Shown: positions 1 through 8,133 of the stretch, in pieces
Layout: each line of letters starts with the position of its first letter
Position numbering within the stretch: the stretch's first letter is position 1
Assembly (NCBI GenBank): GCA_045130475.1
Contig: JBGUPU010000026.1
Span: forward strand, 8,264-72,263
Direction: 5' to 3'
Length of the DNA: 64,000 bases
DNA from: CAG-791 sp045130475
GTDB lineage: Bacteria; Bacillota; Clostridia; Lachnospirales; Lachnospiraceae
Position numbers and translations under genes: made by a program
The notes under the pieces: generated by a model
What the model saw: the letters and a program-made list of their open reading frames with translations, nothing else
What the model was told of the DNA's origin: nothing
The model's database searches: none

Positions 1-101
1 ATTTGCTCGCAGATACGATCGCCGAACATGTTCCCGGTGACAATGACGTCGAACTGCTCGGGTTCGAGCACCAGCTGCATGGCGCAGTCGTCAACATACA
101 T
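1..101 (-). pseudogene. 5'-truncated 3-isopropylmalate/isocitrate dehydrogenase-family fragment (leuB-like)
   Basis: The minus strand reads MYVDDCAMQLVLEPEQFDVI followed by VTGNMFGD and runs off the window edge. This matches the central part of IPM dehydrogenase (LeuB): the typical DN-AMQLV, P-QFDVIVT-N-FGD segment. A full LeuB has roughly 200 residues before this block, but an in-frame TGA lies about 13 codons upstream of the ATG at 101, and only 196 bp separate it from yajC. The ATG has a fair ribosome site (GAAAGGA, 6 bases upstream). It may therefore be a 5'-deleted pseudogene that could still be translated, or a local assembly join. Residues just before the ATG (KDAD) also resemble the family, which favours truncation. 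The downstream part lies outside the window, so its state is unknown. Confidence 0.5.
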
Positions 102-188
102 ATCGGCGTCCTTTCTCTGTGTCCGAAGGAAAACTGCTCACAGGGGAAATCTGTGCGTCAGAACATCAACACAATGCATCACTAAAGC

Positions 189-225
189 GCAGGCATGTAC
201 CCAAATACACGCCTGCACACTTTTT
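189..225 (+). terminator. Hairpin followed by a T-run in the yajC/leuB-fragment gap
   Basis: GCAGGCATGT (189-198) pairs with ACACGCCTGC (207-216) with one mismatch and an 8-base loop; TTTTT follows at 221-225 on the plus strand. No plus-strand gene precedes it. On the minus strand it sits after yajC but lacks a T-run, so its role as the yajC terminator is doubtful. Confidence 0.35.
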
Positions 226-297
226 CTGCTGCCCGTATTATTCTTTTGGCTGAATTACGATTACAGATCCCGGTCGGAGTTTGCTTTCCGAATTATA

Positions 298-618
298 TTA
301 TTCGCTCTTCTCCTCTGCATCCTCGGGCTTCTCGATCTGAATGATCGCGCCGCGCTGCATAGGAATACGGCAGTTCTTGTTATAACCGAACTCTACGATA
401 ACGGTATCTGCGTTAATATCGATGACAACACCGTAAAATCCTGAGGTTGTAAGGACAGTATCGCCGACGGCAAGGGTTGCCAGCATAGCAGCTTTTTCTT
501 TCTCCTGCTTTCTCTGAGGCCTGATCATAAGAAAGTACAGTGCACCGAAAATAACTGCCATGTAAATAATCGTACCAAAACCGGCAAAACCTGCAGAGCT
601 CAGCATCATTCCATTCAT
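298..618 (-). CDS. yajC: Preprotein translocase accessory subunit YajC
   Basis: This 106-residue protein has the YajC layout: a short outside N-terminus, one membrane segment (about residues 15-32) ending in the family's IRPQRKQEKE motif (32-41), and a small cytoplasmic beta-rich domain (about 45-98) with an acidic, charged tail. YajC binds the SecDF part of the Sec translocon and helps protein export, though it is usually dispensable. It lies just downstream of tgt, the classic bacterial tgt-yajC pairing; secDF is not in this window. A GGAGG ribosome site precedes the ATG. A separate promoter in the 107-bp gap after tgt suggests it can be transcribed alone. Confidence 0.95.
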   Translation of the reverse strand: MNGMMLSSAGFAGFGTIIYMAVIFGALYFLMIRPQRKQEKEKAAMLATLAVGDTVLTTSGFYGVVIDINADTVIVEFGYNKNCRIPMQRGAIIQIEKPEDAEEKSE

Positions 619-651
619 GTTTAATAATCCTCCATATTCATTTATTCAGAA

Positions 652-712
652 CAATGACGATAATTTTACGTCATTGCACTCTATAATACAACAAACATAC
701 CTGTGTTTACAA
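652..712 (-). promoter_or_regulatory. yajC promoter and leader hairpin
   Basis: On the minus strand, a -35 TTGTAA (707-712) and -10 TATTAT (683-688) are separated by 18 bases. Downstream, in the leader, CAATGACG and CGTCATTG (652-659/669-676) form a perfect 8-bp stem between promoter and ribosome site. The hairpin is too AT-poor in flanking T-runs to be a clear terminator. Confidence 0.5.
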
Positions 713-725
713 CACTTTTCTTTGA

Positions 726-1862
726 TCAGCCTTCTCCCTCGTGCATCTTGTCAATGGCTTCTTTTTTGAAGGCGGAGAATCTTCCCTGGTCCAGGGCACT
801 GCGGATATCCGCCATCAGATGATTGTAATAATAAAGGTTGTGGATGACGCCCATTCGAAGGCCCAGTGCTTCCTGGGCTTTATACAAGTGGCGGAGGTAA
901 GCGCGGGAATACCCTCCCCGGCAAACAGGACATCCGCAGTCCTCCTCAATGGGACGGGGGTCTTCGGCGTAGCGCGCACTCTTTATGTGAACGGTCCCCT
1001 TTTTTGTATACAGGTTCCCGTGTCTGCCGTTACGGCTGGGATAAACACAGTCAAAGAAATCAATTCCGCGTGCAACGCCCTCAATAATGTTTTCAGGGGT
1101 TCCGACACCCATCAGATAGGTCGGCTTGTCAACGGGAAGGTGGGGAACAGTCTGATCCAGAATGGCATACATCTGCGCGTGGGTCTCACCCACGGCAAGG
1201 CCTCCGACGGCATAGCCGTCCAGCTCCATTTCAGAGATCCGCTTGGCGTGATCGATGCGGATGTCAGGAATAATGGCGCCCTGGTTGATACCAAACAGCA
1301 GCTGATGTGGATTGACAGTTGTCTCGAGCTGATTGAGCCTGTGCATCTCAGCCTTGCAGCGGGCCAGCCACCGGGTCGTCCTGTCCACGGACCGCGTGAC
1401 ATATTCCCGGTCAGCCAGCGCGGAGGGACATTCATCGAAGGCCATGGCGATCGTGGATCCGAGATGGGACTGGATCTGCATGCTCTCCTCAGGTCCCATG
1501 AAGATCTTGTGTCCATCAATATGGGAGCGGAAGGTAACACCCTCCTCTTTGATGCTGCGCAGGTCCGATAAGGAAAAAACCTGAAAACCGCCGGAGTCGG
1601 TCAGAATAGGCCGGTCCCAGCACATAAATTTGTGCAGTCCTCCCATGCGGTGTACCAGTGCGTCTCCGGGACGGACATGGAGGTGGTAGGTGTTGCAGAG
1701 AGCCACCTGGGTGTCGATCGTTCGAAGATCGTCCGCGGAAAGACCGCCTTTGATGGCGCCGGCCGTCGCCACATTCATAAAGACCGGCGTCTCGATGACA
1801 CCGTGTACCGTTGTCATACGTGCTCTTTTAGCACGTCCTTCCTGCTTGATCAGTTCATACAT
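726..1862 (-). CDS. tgt: Queuine tRNA-ribosyltransferase (tRNA-guanine transglycosylase)
   Basis: The 378-residue protein has the normal length of bacterial Tgt, which swaps guanine-34 of GUN-anticodon tRNAs for preQ1 in queuosine synthesis. Visible signatures are DSGGFQVFSL (89-98, with the catalytic Asp89 region), GGLAVGE in the base-binding pocket, FFDCVYPSRNGRHG carrying the nucleophilic Asp, and the zinc-binding CGCPVCRGGYSRAYLRHL near the C-terminus. The ATG has a GGAGG box about 14 bases upstream. A perfect palindrome, GATTTTTTAAAAAATC, lies at 1890-1905 in its upstream region. yajC follows; queA is not visible here, as the gene upstream is a lactonase-family gene in the same direction. 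Confidence 0.97.
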   Translation of the reverse strand: MYELIKQEGRAKRARMTTVHGVIETPVFMNVATAGAIKGGLSADDLRTIDTQVALCNTYHLHVRPGDALVHRMGGLHKFMCWDRPILTDSGGFQVFSLSDLRSIKEEGVTFRSHIDGHKIFMGPEESMQIQSHLGSTIAMAFDECPSALADREYVTRSVDRTTRWLARCKAEMHRLNQLETTVNPHQLLFGINQGAIIPDIRIDHAKRISEMELDGYAVGGLAVGETHAQMYAILDQTVPHLPVDKPTYLMGVGTPENIIEGVARGIDFFDCVYPSRNGRHGNLYTKKGTVHIKSARYAEDPRPIEEDCGCPVCRGGYSRAYLRHLYKAQEALGLRMGVIHNLYYYNHLMADIRSALDQGRFSAFKKEAIDKMHEGEG

Positions 1863-1939
1863 GTTTCTGTTGATAACCTCCGTATAGAGATTTTTTAAAA
1901 AATCATTATTGTCTGCAATCCCATTATCCTGACATGGAA

Positions 1940-1974
1940 AGGCAGGAGAAATCAGTCACTGATCTCTCCTGCCT
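1940..1974 (-). terminator. Stem-loop after the lactonase-family gene
   Basis: AGGCAGGAGA (1940-1949) pairs perfectly with TCTCCTGCCT (1965-1974), with an inner ATCAG/CTGAT extension. The T-run on the minus strand is short, so termination strength is uncertain. Confidence 0.5.
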
Positions 1975-2055
1975 GCTGATGATTTCACCTATTTGCTCAT
2001 CGAAGCAGAACCACGGGATACTGCCGCATCGAATGAAGCGGCTGTTTCAACCATT

Positions 2056-3174
2056 TTAAAGCTGGTCCGGAAGCAGCTTATGGAAGATAATGCAGTTTGG
2101 CTTATCCACCTGGATTTCCTTCGCGGACATGATAAGAGTCTTCTTCTTAATGTCCACCTTGAAGAAAGTCATGGTATCCGACTCATGGTTCAGGCTGACC
2201 AGGTGCTTGTCATCCGGGAACAGAGCTGCATCTTTGGGATACTCGCCGCTGATGGGAAGGCAGAGGACTTTTTCCAGGTAGCCGTTGTCCTGATCAATCT
2301 TGAAGATGACAACGGAATTATCACCTGCATTCGAGCTTACCAGATATTTGAAATCCGAGGAGAAATTCAGAGCACTGGCAGCGGAACCGGTCGCATGATA
2401 GTCGTTTAATGTGGGCACTGTCTGAATCTTCTCAAAATCCGGAACACCGTCGATCTCCTGATAGAAATAGACATCGATCAGGTTCTTGAGCTCATGGACG
2501 ACATAGAGATAATGGCCGTCACTGGAGAACTTCAGATGACGGGGTGCCGATTCCAGTTCGGAATGAAGGACCGCACACTGCTTGATCTTACCTGTCACGT
2601 CATTGAAGGAGTAGACATTGACATGGTCCATTCCCAGATCCGCGACGCACAGATATTTATTGTCGCGTGTCATCTTCACACACTGTACATGCGGGCGGAA
2701 ATTGCGTTCAGCAATACTTCCAAGGCCTTTGAGGAAAAGTTCATCCGTGATCTCCCCTACGCTTCCGTCCTCTCCCAGACGCAGTACAGTAATCTTTCCG
2801 TCGTGATAGCTGCAGACGAAAAGAAACTCATCGTTGTAGTCCGTGGAAAGATGCGATCCACGCATGCCGTTGATGGATCCCCGGTTGATCTTCTCAAGAT
2901 TACCGCCTTTAACGATCCTGAAGGCCTCAACGCCGAAGTCCGTGATGGAATACAGAAAGCGCCCGTTGTGGGAAATGGTCACATAAGAAGAATTGGTAAT
3001 GGAAATCTCACTCTTCTCGCTCAGTGTCCCCTCCTCAACATTGACATCATACACGCGGATGCCGACCTTTTTCTTTCCGGCTCTGGTGTAGGAAGAAACA
3101 TAAGCAACAAATTTGTCTCCCGGTACGTACCCGTATCTTGACAGGTCCAGCTCCTGATCATATACTTCTGCCAT
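2056..3174 (-). CDS. Lactonase-family seven-bladed beta-propeller protein (6-phosphogluconolactonase-like, YbhE type)
   Basis: The 372-residue protein belongs by pattern to the beta-propeller lactonase family (Pfam Lactonase, relatives of E. coli Pgl/YbhE). Repeated blades carry the family hallmarks: VTISHNGRFLYSI, RPHVQCVKMTRDNKYLCVADLG with VNVYSF, APRHLKFSSDGHYLYVV, and SALNFSSDFKYLVSSNAGDNSV. The RPH and D-G blade motifs match the lactonase active face. No signal peptide is visible, so it is cytoplasmic. The true substrate may be 6-phosphogluconolactone, but many homologues are uncharacterised and no pentose-phosphate gene lies nearby. The ATG has an AAAGGA site and its own promoter, so it is probably a single-gene unit. 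Confidence 0.8.
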   Translation of the reverse strand: MAEVYDQELDLSRYGYVPGDKFVAYVSSYTRAGKKKVGIRVYDVNVEEGTLSEKSEISITNSSYVTISHNGRFLYSITDFGVEAFRIVKGGNLEKINRGSINGMRGSHLSTDYNDEFLFVCSYHDGKITVLRLGEDGSVGEITDELFLKGLGSIAERNFRPHVQCVKMTRDNKYLCVADLGMDHVNVYSFNDVTGKIKQCAVLHSELESAPRHLKFSSDGHYLYVVHELKNLIDVYFYQEIDGVPDFEKIQTVPTLNDYHATGSAASALNFSSDFKYLVSSNAGDNSVVIFKIDQDNGYLEKVLCLPISGEYPKDAALFPDDKHLVSLNHESDTMTFFKVDIKKKTLIMSAKEIQVDKPNCIIFHKLLPDQL

Positions 3175-3279
3175 TTAGCACGTCCTTTCCACAGCCTACC
3201 GGCTATTGAACCTTCTGCGTAACAAATGTCTAAGCAAAGAGGATCCGTCAGGCTGAATATGCCTGCAACTTTTCCTCCG

Positions 3280-3308
3280 TTTATACTTTATCACAAATCC
3301 TCCGTAAA
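3280..3308 (-). promoter_or_regulatory. Promoter of the lactonase-family gene
   Basis: Minus strand -35 TTTACG (3303-3308), 17-base spacer, -10 TATAAA (3280-3285). The leader to the ATG at 3174 is about 100 bases. Nothing else is recognisable in the 3175-3372 gap. Confidence 0.55.
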
Positions 3309-3372
3309 TGGTATGAAAAATCGGATTCAATGCGCGGAAATATGCCGGGAATGCAAATTCTGCCCTAAGCGG

Positions 3373-4293
3373 TCAGCCCAATGACTCGAGATAATCCTGC
3401 AGATCGAAACGAGGATCGGGATCGGCGCGGAAAATAGTCCCGTGATTGCGTCCCTGGATAACCTCGTGGATGACATTCATATGTCTGCTGTTGACAATTA
3501 CCATGTCACAGCCGCTCTTGGTCGCGATCATGCCCGCCTGGAGTTTGGTGCTCATGCCTCCTGTACCGCTCTCGCTCCCTGTTGTTCCTTTTGCCATTTT
3601 CATCAGATTTTCATCGAGATGGGGGACATATTCGATATATTCCGCGTCGGGATTTACGCGGGGGTCATCGGTATAGAGTCCGTCCACGTCGGACAGAAGA
3701 ATGAGAAGGTCCGCATGCATAAGTGAAGCGACTATAGCGGAGAGGTTGTCATTATCACCTACGGAGTACTCGTATGTGGCGACAGAGTCGTTCTCATTGA
3801 CGATGGGAATACAGTTGAATTTGAGCAGCTCGTTAAAAGTATTATAGAGATTGTATTTGCTCAGGTTTTCCATGATGGCATTTTTGTCCATCAGGATCTG
3901 GGCGGAGATCTGGTTATAATCCGTGAAAAAACGCTGATAGATCATCATCAGGCGCGCCTGTCCGATTGCGGCGCATGCCTGTTTGACTGTGATCTTGCTG
4001 TCCTCCGAAAGATTCTTCCCGGAATCTGTACGCCGGATCACTTCACGTCCCACCGCGGTGGCGCCGGAACTGACCAGGATCACATCCTTTCCGCGGTTTT
4101 TCAAGTCGCTCAGTTCACGCACCAGAACATCGATCTTGTGATAATCGAGACGATGTGTGGAACTGTGCAGAAGCGAGGAGGATCCGACCTTGACGACGAT
4201 CCTCTGACGGTTCTTCAGCTGCTGTCTGTAGGACATATTCTCATCGAGAACAGATTCCAGGTTTTCGTGATTCTGCTCTGTCTTCTCGTTCAT
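3373..4293 (-). CDS. proB: Glutamate 5-kinase, kinase domain only (no PUA domain)
   Basis: The product phosphorylates glutamate to gamma-glutamyl phosphate, the first step of proline synthesis. The amino-acid kinase fold is clear: IVVKVGSSSLL at about 32-42, VSSGATAVGREV, the substrate loop NENDSVA, GDNDNLSAIVA, and DVDGLYTDDPR. At 306 residues it lacks the C-terminal PUA domain present in E. coli ProB (367 residues), and it has about 25 extra charged residues at the N-terminus. It ends a tight operon: its ATG overlaps the upstream stop by one base (TAATG) and has a GGAG site inside the upstream gene. proA is absent from the window, so the pathway must be completed elsewhere. Confidence 0.93.
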   Translation of the reverse strand: MNEKTEQNHENLESVLDENMSYRQQLKNRQRIVVKVGSSSLLHSSTHRLDYHKIDVLVRELSDLKNRGKDVILVSSGATAVGREVIRRTDSGKNLSEDSKITVKQACAAIGQARLMMIYQRFFTDYNQISAQILMDKNAIMENLSKYNLYNTFNELLKFNCIPIVNENDSVATYEYSVGDNDNLSAIVASLMHADLLILLSDVDGLYTDDPRVNPDAEYIEYVPHLDENLMKMAKGTTGSESGTGGMSTKLQAGMIATKSGCDMVIVNSRHMNVIHEVIQGRNHGTIFRADPDPRFDLQDYLESLG

Positions 4294-6125
4294 TACATTT
4301 TCTCCTTTTCCGTCAATGCCGCCCGAAAGAGCAATTCTTCGTCAACCGGGGCATATTTATGTGCAATTGCCTCTGCAATCCTGATCCCATCCATAGCTGC
4401 AGACATGATCCCGCCGGCATAGCCGGCGCCTTCTCCACAGGGGTAGAGTCCCGCGGCGCCGATCGATTGGAAGGTCTTGCCGCGGGGGATCCTGACCGGT
4501 GACGAAGTACGGCTCTCAATACCTGCCACAACCGCATCCTCGCCGTCAAATCCTTCAATCCTGCGGCCGAACTGGTCCATTCCCTCTATAAAATCCAATG
4601 TCAGCGCAGGCGGGAGGAGGGTGTGGAGGGGTGCCTTGCGGCAGGCGCCCTTGACTGCCTGAGAAATGAAACGCTCTTCTGCAGGGAAGGTATCCTCACA
4701 GCACTTCTTCTTTCCCTCTGCCGGATCATCTGCAGTATCTGTTTTTTTCTGTTCTTCAAGACAGCATTTGCGCAGGTTACGGTATTGCTGGATCGGGACC
4801 GCGCCCTTGCCCATCTCCCAGGCTCTCTCTTCCAGAGAACGCTGAAATGCCATACCCGCCAGGACATGGCTGCTGCCGAAATCTTCCTGTCCGACCGTGA
4901 TGACGATGGCGCTGTTGGCCCAGCCGCTGTCCCGTCCCTCGTCACTCATGCCGTTGACACACAAACGGCCCTGCTCTGAAGAAGCGTTGACGATATAGCC
5001 TCCGGGACACATGCAGAAGGAATAGACTCCCCGTCCCGAAGAAGCCCGCGCCGTCAGTTTATAGGGCGAAGCGGACAGACGCATGCTTTGCATCCGGTCC
5101 GGATCGCAGAGACCGTACTGGCTCTGATCAATGAGTTTCTGCGGATGTGCGACGCGGAATCCCACGGCAAATTGTTTCTGCTCCATCGGTATATTTTCCC
5201 GGAACAGTTCTTCGATCGTATCTCTGGCACTGTGGCCGACTGCAAATACGACTGTCTCTGCCGGTATCCATTCTTCCTGTCCGTAGGATTGTCCGCCTGG
5301 GGAGGAAGATTTTTTTTCTGCAAAAATAACAGGGCGCACGTGCAGACCGGTCAGTCTGCGCCCGGGTCGGAACTCTTCTTCTGTCCCTGCCTCAGCCGGG
5401 ATCTCTTCATAGGTGAATCCGGTACAGACACTTCCGAACCGCACCTCTCCGCCTGCCTCTTCGATGCGTCTGCGGATCCGGGGAATGACCTCTCTAAGAC
5501 GGTCCGTCCCTATATGGGGCTTTCCCTCGTAGAGGATGGATTCAGGTGCCCCCGCCTCAACAAAAATACGAAGTACCTGGGACGACCGGCCGGTCCGGTC
5601 GTTGACCTGTGTATTCAGTTTGCCGTCGGAAAAAGTCCCTGCACCACCTTCACCGAACTGTACATTGGAGGCAGGATCCAGCACGCCGGTCTTCCAGAAT
5701 TGCTCGACATCCTGCGTGCGCTCTTCCATTGGCCTTCCGCGTTCAATGAGAAGGGGTCTGTAACCGTGCTGTGCAAGAAAGAGAGCGCAGAAAAGACCGG
5801 CAGGTCCAGCGCCGATCACGACAGGACGATGGGAAAGCTTTTCCATGCCGTCTGCGGCAAACCGGTAATTATCTTCCGGCGCAGGCATCAGATTCCTGTT
5901 TTTCAGACGCCGCAGAAGAGCCGATTCCCCTTTGAGACCGAGCCCGGTATCCACATCCACGGTATAGGTATCAAAAAGCTGCGGCTTTTTGCGTGCGTCG
6001 ACAGAATGGCGCACGATCGTATAGGGAAGGGTGCGTCCCTCCATACGGAGAGTCCTGCTTATTTTGTTTTCCAAAGCTCCTGCGGCGTAACCGCAGGGAA
6101 GCCGGAGCTGCGTTATCCTGATCAT
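4293..6125 (-). CDS. FAD-dependent dehydrogenase, COG2509 type
   Basis: This 610-residue flavoprotein carries an FAD-binding Rossmann motif, VVIGAGPAGLFCALFLAQHG (102-121), followed by the GGAGTFSDGKL block and a late GAGYAGGIMSAAMDGIRIAEA segment that closes the FAD site; these are typical of the large NAD(FAD)-utilising dehydrogenases of COG2509. The first 95 residues form the family's N-terminal domain. The reaction is not established for the family. It sits 3 bp behind a second flavoprotein and overlaps proB, so the three are co-expressed. A stretch near residues 470-490 (KKTDTADDPAEGKKKCCEDT) is a poorly conserved, charged insert. Confidence 0.85.
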   Translation of the reverse strand: MIRITQLRLPCGYAAGALENKISRTLRMEGRTLPYTIVRHSVDARKKPQLFDTYTVDVDTGLGLKGESALLRRLKNRNLMPAPEDNYRFAADGMEKLSHRPVVIGAGPAGLFCALFLAQHGYRPLLIERGRPMEERTQDVEQFWKTGVLDPASNVQFGEGGAGTFSDGKLNTQVNDRTGRSSQVLRIFVEAGAPESILYEGKPHIGTDRLREVIPRIRRRIEEAGGEVRFGSVCTGFTYEEIPAEAGTEEEFRPGRRLTGLHVRPVIFAEKKSSSPGGQSYGQEEWIPAETVVFAVGHSARDTIEELFRENIPMEQKQFAVGFRVAHPQKLIDQSQYGLCDPDRMQSMRLSASPYKLTARASSGRGVYSFCMCPGGYIVNASSEQGRLCVNGMSDEGRDSGWANSAIVITVGQEDFGSSHVLAGMAFQRSLEERAWEMGKGAVPIQQYRNLRKCCLEEQKKTDTADDPAEGKKKCCEDTFPAEERFISQAVKGACRKAPLHTLLPPALTLDFIEGMDQFGRRIEGFDGEDAVVAGIESRTSSPVRIPRGKTFQSIGAAGLYPCGEGAGYAGGIMSAAMDGIRIAEAIAHKYAPVDEELLFRAALTEKEKM

Positions 6126-6128
6126 AAA

Positions 6129-7502
6129 TCAATAAATATTATTGCAATTTAAATACTGTGCAGCAGACCGGCCGGCGAGCATGCCGCTGGTCATGGCCCA
6201 CTGAAGGTTGTATCCGCCGCAGCGCCCGTCTACATCCAGCAGTTCTCCTGCCAGAAACAGGCCTGCGCATTTTACGGACGCAAAGTTGCCGTCAACTTCA
6301 GAAAGAGGAATACCGCCCCTGGTGACCTGTGCGTGGTCAAAACCGCCCGTGGCAGTCACTTCCAGTTCCAGAGCACGGAAGGAAAGCAGGATCTGCCGCA
6401 GCTCTTCGTCAGTGAGGCGTTTGGCCTTCATCTCTGCCTGAAGTCCCGCCCGGGCAAGAATCATGTCGATCACTTTCCGGTGGGCAAGTCCCAGCAGAAA
6501 ATCCCCCAGCATCTGGCCGCGGTCCTGAGCAAGTCGTTCCTCTATCTCCTCATCATAGTCCTGCTGAGTATATTCCGGCAGAAAATCAACAAGGACACGG
6601 ACTTTGTGCGCTTCCCGGAGGCGGCCTGCCGCGATCCCGCTGATCTGAAATACCGGGATCCCGGAGAGACTTGTCTCCGTAATCTGCAGTTCTCCGTCTT
6701 CGCAGATGATTTTTTCCGGATGACTGTCCGTGTCCGGTCTGTCCTCTTCGTTAAGGAGCGTCACAGAAGCATGACAGCGGACGCCAGCGGCGCGCCGCAG
6801 CAAAGGGTCATTGGTCTCCATGCGTGTCAGGGCAGGGAGCGGACTGATCACACTGTGTGAAAAATTTTCAGCAAATCGATAGCCGTCGCCGCTGCAGCCG
6901 AAGGTAGGACCCGCAAGGCCTCCTGTACAGAGGATCACTGCGTCACAGTAACAGGAATGAAGGGTCTCCTTTACCTCGTTTTTACCTGCCTGTTTTGCCG
7001 TCTTTTTGCCGTGTCCCTTAACTTTTGTCTTTTCTTTTTCTGAAAGGAGAAAACGGATGCAGAAACCATCCGGCGTCTTCTTAATCTGCCGGACATCACA
7101 GTCTGTGCAGACATGCACTTTTTCCTGACGCAGGCACTTTTCCAAAGCTCTTGCAACTGTCTCTGCCTGATCCGTGCGGGGATAGACATATCCGCTGCGG
7201 TCATGGACCGGTACACCTGCATCCTTAAAAAAGCGGATCAGATCCTTCTGAGAAAATTCTTCAATAAAAGAAAGAATACGAGTGACCTCACTGCGGCTGT
7301 CATGTGTATGATAACAGGACCCGTCCAGATAGAGGTTGGTCAGATTGCATCTGCCGTTGCCGGTCGCATAGATCTTCTTGGCAATTTTCTCATTTTTATC
7401 AAATAAGGTGACGCTGCATCCTGCGTGGGCTGCCGCGATCGCCGCAATGCAGCCGGATGCCCCTGCTCCGATCACCGCAATCCTGCCGACAGTATTTTCC
7501 AT
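6129..7502 (-). CDS. NAD(P)/FAD-dependent oxidoreductase, HI0933/BaiN family
   Basis: The 457-residue protein starts with a classic dinucleotide-binding motif (IAVIGAGASGCIAA, 8-21) and the family signature ATGNGRCNLTN near residue 50; it ends with GELLDVDGRCGGYNLQWAMTSG, which closes the FAD site. This is the HI0933 family (COG2081), often annotated as aminoacetone oxidase-like or BaiN; BaiN was linked to bile-acid reduction, but most members are conserved core proteins of unknown substrate, and I infer no bile-acid role here. A lysine-rich insert (about 162-185) looks lineage specific. It follows ybeY by 55 bp and precedes the COG2509 flavoprotein by 3 bp, so two flavoproteins are produced from one operon. 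Confidence 0.87.
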   Translation of the reverse strand: MENTVGRIAVIGAGASGCIAAIAAAHAGCSVTLFDKNEKIAKKIYATGNGRCNLTNLYLDGSCYHTHDSRSEVTRILSFIEEFSQKDLIRFFKDAGVPVHDRSGYVYPRTDQAETVARALEKCLRQEKVHVCTDCDVRQIKKTPDGFCIRFLLSEKEKTKVKGHGKKTAKQAGKNEVKETLHSCYCDAVILCTGGLAGPTFGCSGDGYRFAENFSHSVISPLPALTRMETNDPLLRRAAGVRCHASVTLLNEEDRPDTDSHPEKIICEDGELQITETSLSGIPVFQISGIAAGRLREAHKVRVLVDFLPEYTQQDYDEEIEERLAQDRGQMLGDFLLGLAHRKVIDMILARAGLQAEMKAKRLTDEELRQILLSFRALELEVTATGGFDHAQVTRGGIPLSEVDGNFASVKCAGLFLAGELLDVDGRCGGYNLQWAMTSGMLAGRSAAQYLNCNNIY

Positions 7503-7557
7503 CCTTGTTCTCCTGTCTTCCTATCCGGAAGGAAGTCTTCAAAGCGGCTGCAGTCTG

Positions 7558-8133
7558 TCAGGAACGGGTTATGCCCATGCTCTGAAGGACCGCCTCCTGT
7601 TTCTCTTCCATGCGCTCACTCTCATCGGGTGTCATGTGGTCGTAACCGCAGAGATGGAGCATGCTGTGAGCCACCAGAAAGGCAAATTCCCTGCGGGGGC
7701 TGTGTCCGTATTCCTCTGCCTGTTCCCAGACCCGGGAAGCGTTGATCACGATATCTCCCAGCTGCAGAAGGCCTGTATCCGGATCTATGTAATCCATCTC
7801 ATTCACTTCAACTGCGGAAAAATCCGACTCAGACTCAAATGGAACAGCCGGGAAAGAAAGGACATCCGTGGTCCTGTCTATGCCGCGGTATTCCAGATTC
7901 ATGCGGTGCACTTCCTCTTCGTCCGTGACCAGCAGATAGACACCGGCGTCATAGGGGCAGTTCTCCGCTTTCAGGACTGCCTCGCACACCTGCATTGCCA
8001 CTTGCTCCGCATTAAAGTCAAATCTGCGGCCATCGGGACCTTCCGTGAGGATTTCCGCCTCCAGTTCAAAAACCGGATCCGCATCAGGGCTGTTCAGACC
8101 GGCCTCTTCCGCTGTAAAAGTATCATTCATCAT
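7558..8133 (-). CDS. ybeY: rRNA maturation endoribonuclease YbeY
   Basis: YbeY is a single-strand endoribonuclease for 16S rRNA 3'-end maturation and ribosome quality control. The zinc-binding signature H-x3-H-x5-H is visible as HSMLHLCGYDH near the C-terminus, preceded by the conserved YRGIDRTTDVLSFP and LGDIVI segments. A longer reading frame is open to 8382, but that part overlaps phoH and is not YbeY-like. I chose the ATG pair at 8133/8130, which overlaps the phoH stop by a few bases as is usual for this pair, giving about 191 residues. The ribosome site is weak, suggesting translational coupling with phoH. The acidic N-terminal 35 residues are longer than in typical YbeY. Confidence 0.92.
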   Translation of the reverse strand: MMNDTFTAEEAGLNSPDADPVFELEAEILTEGPDGRRFDFNAEQVAMQVCEAVLKAENCPYDAGVYLLVTDEEEVHRMNLEYRGIDRTTDVLSFPAVPFESESDFSAVEVNEMDYIDPDTGLLQLGDIVINASRVWEQAEEYGHSPRREFAFLVAHSMLHLCGYDHMTPDESERMEEKQEAVLQSMGITRS

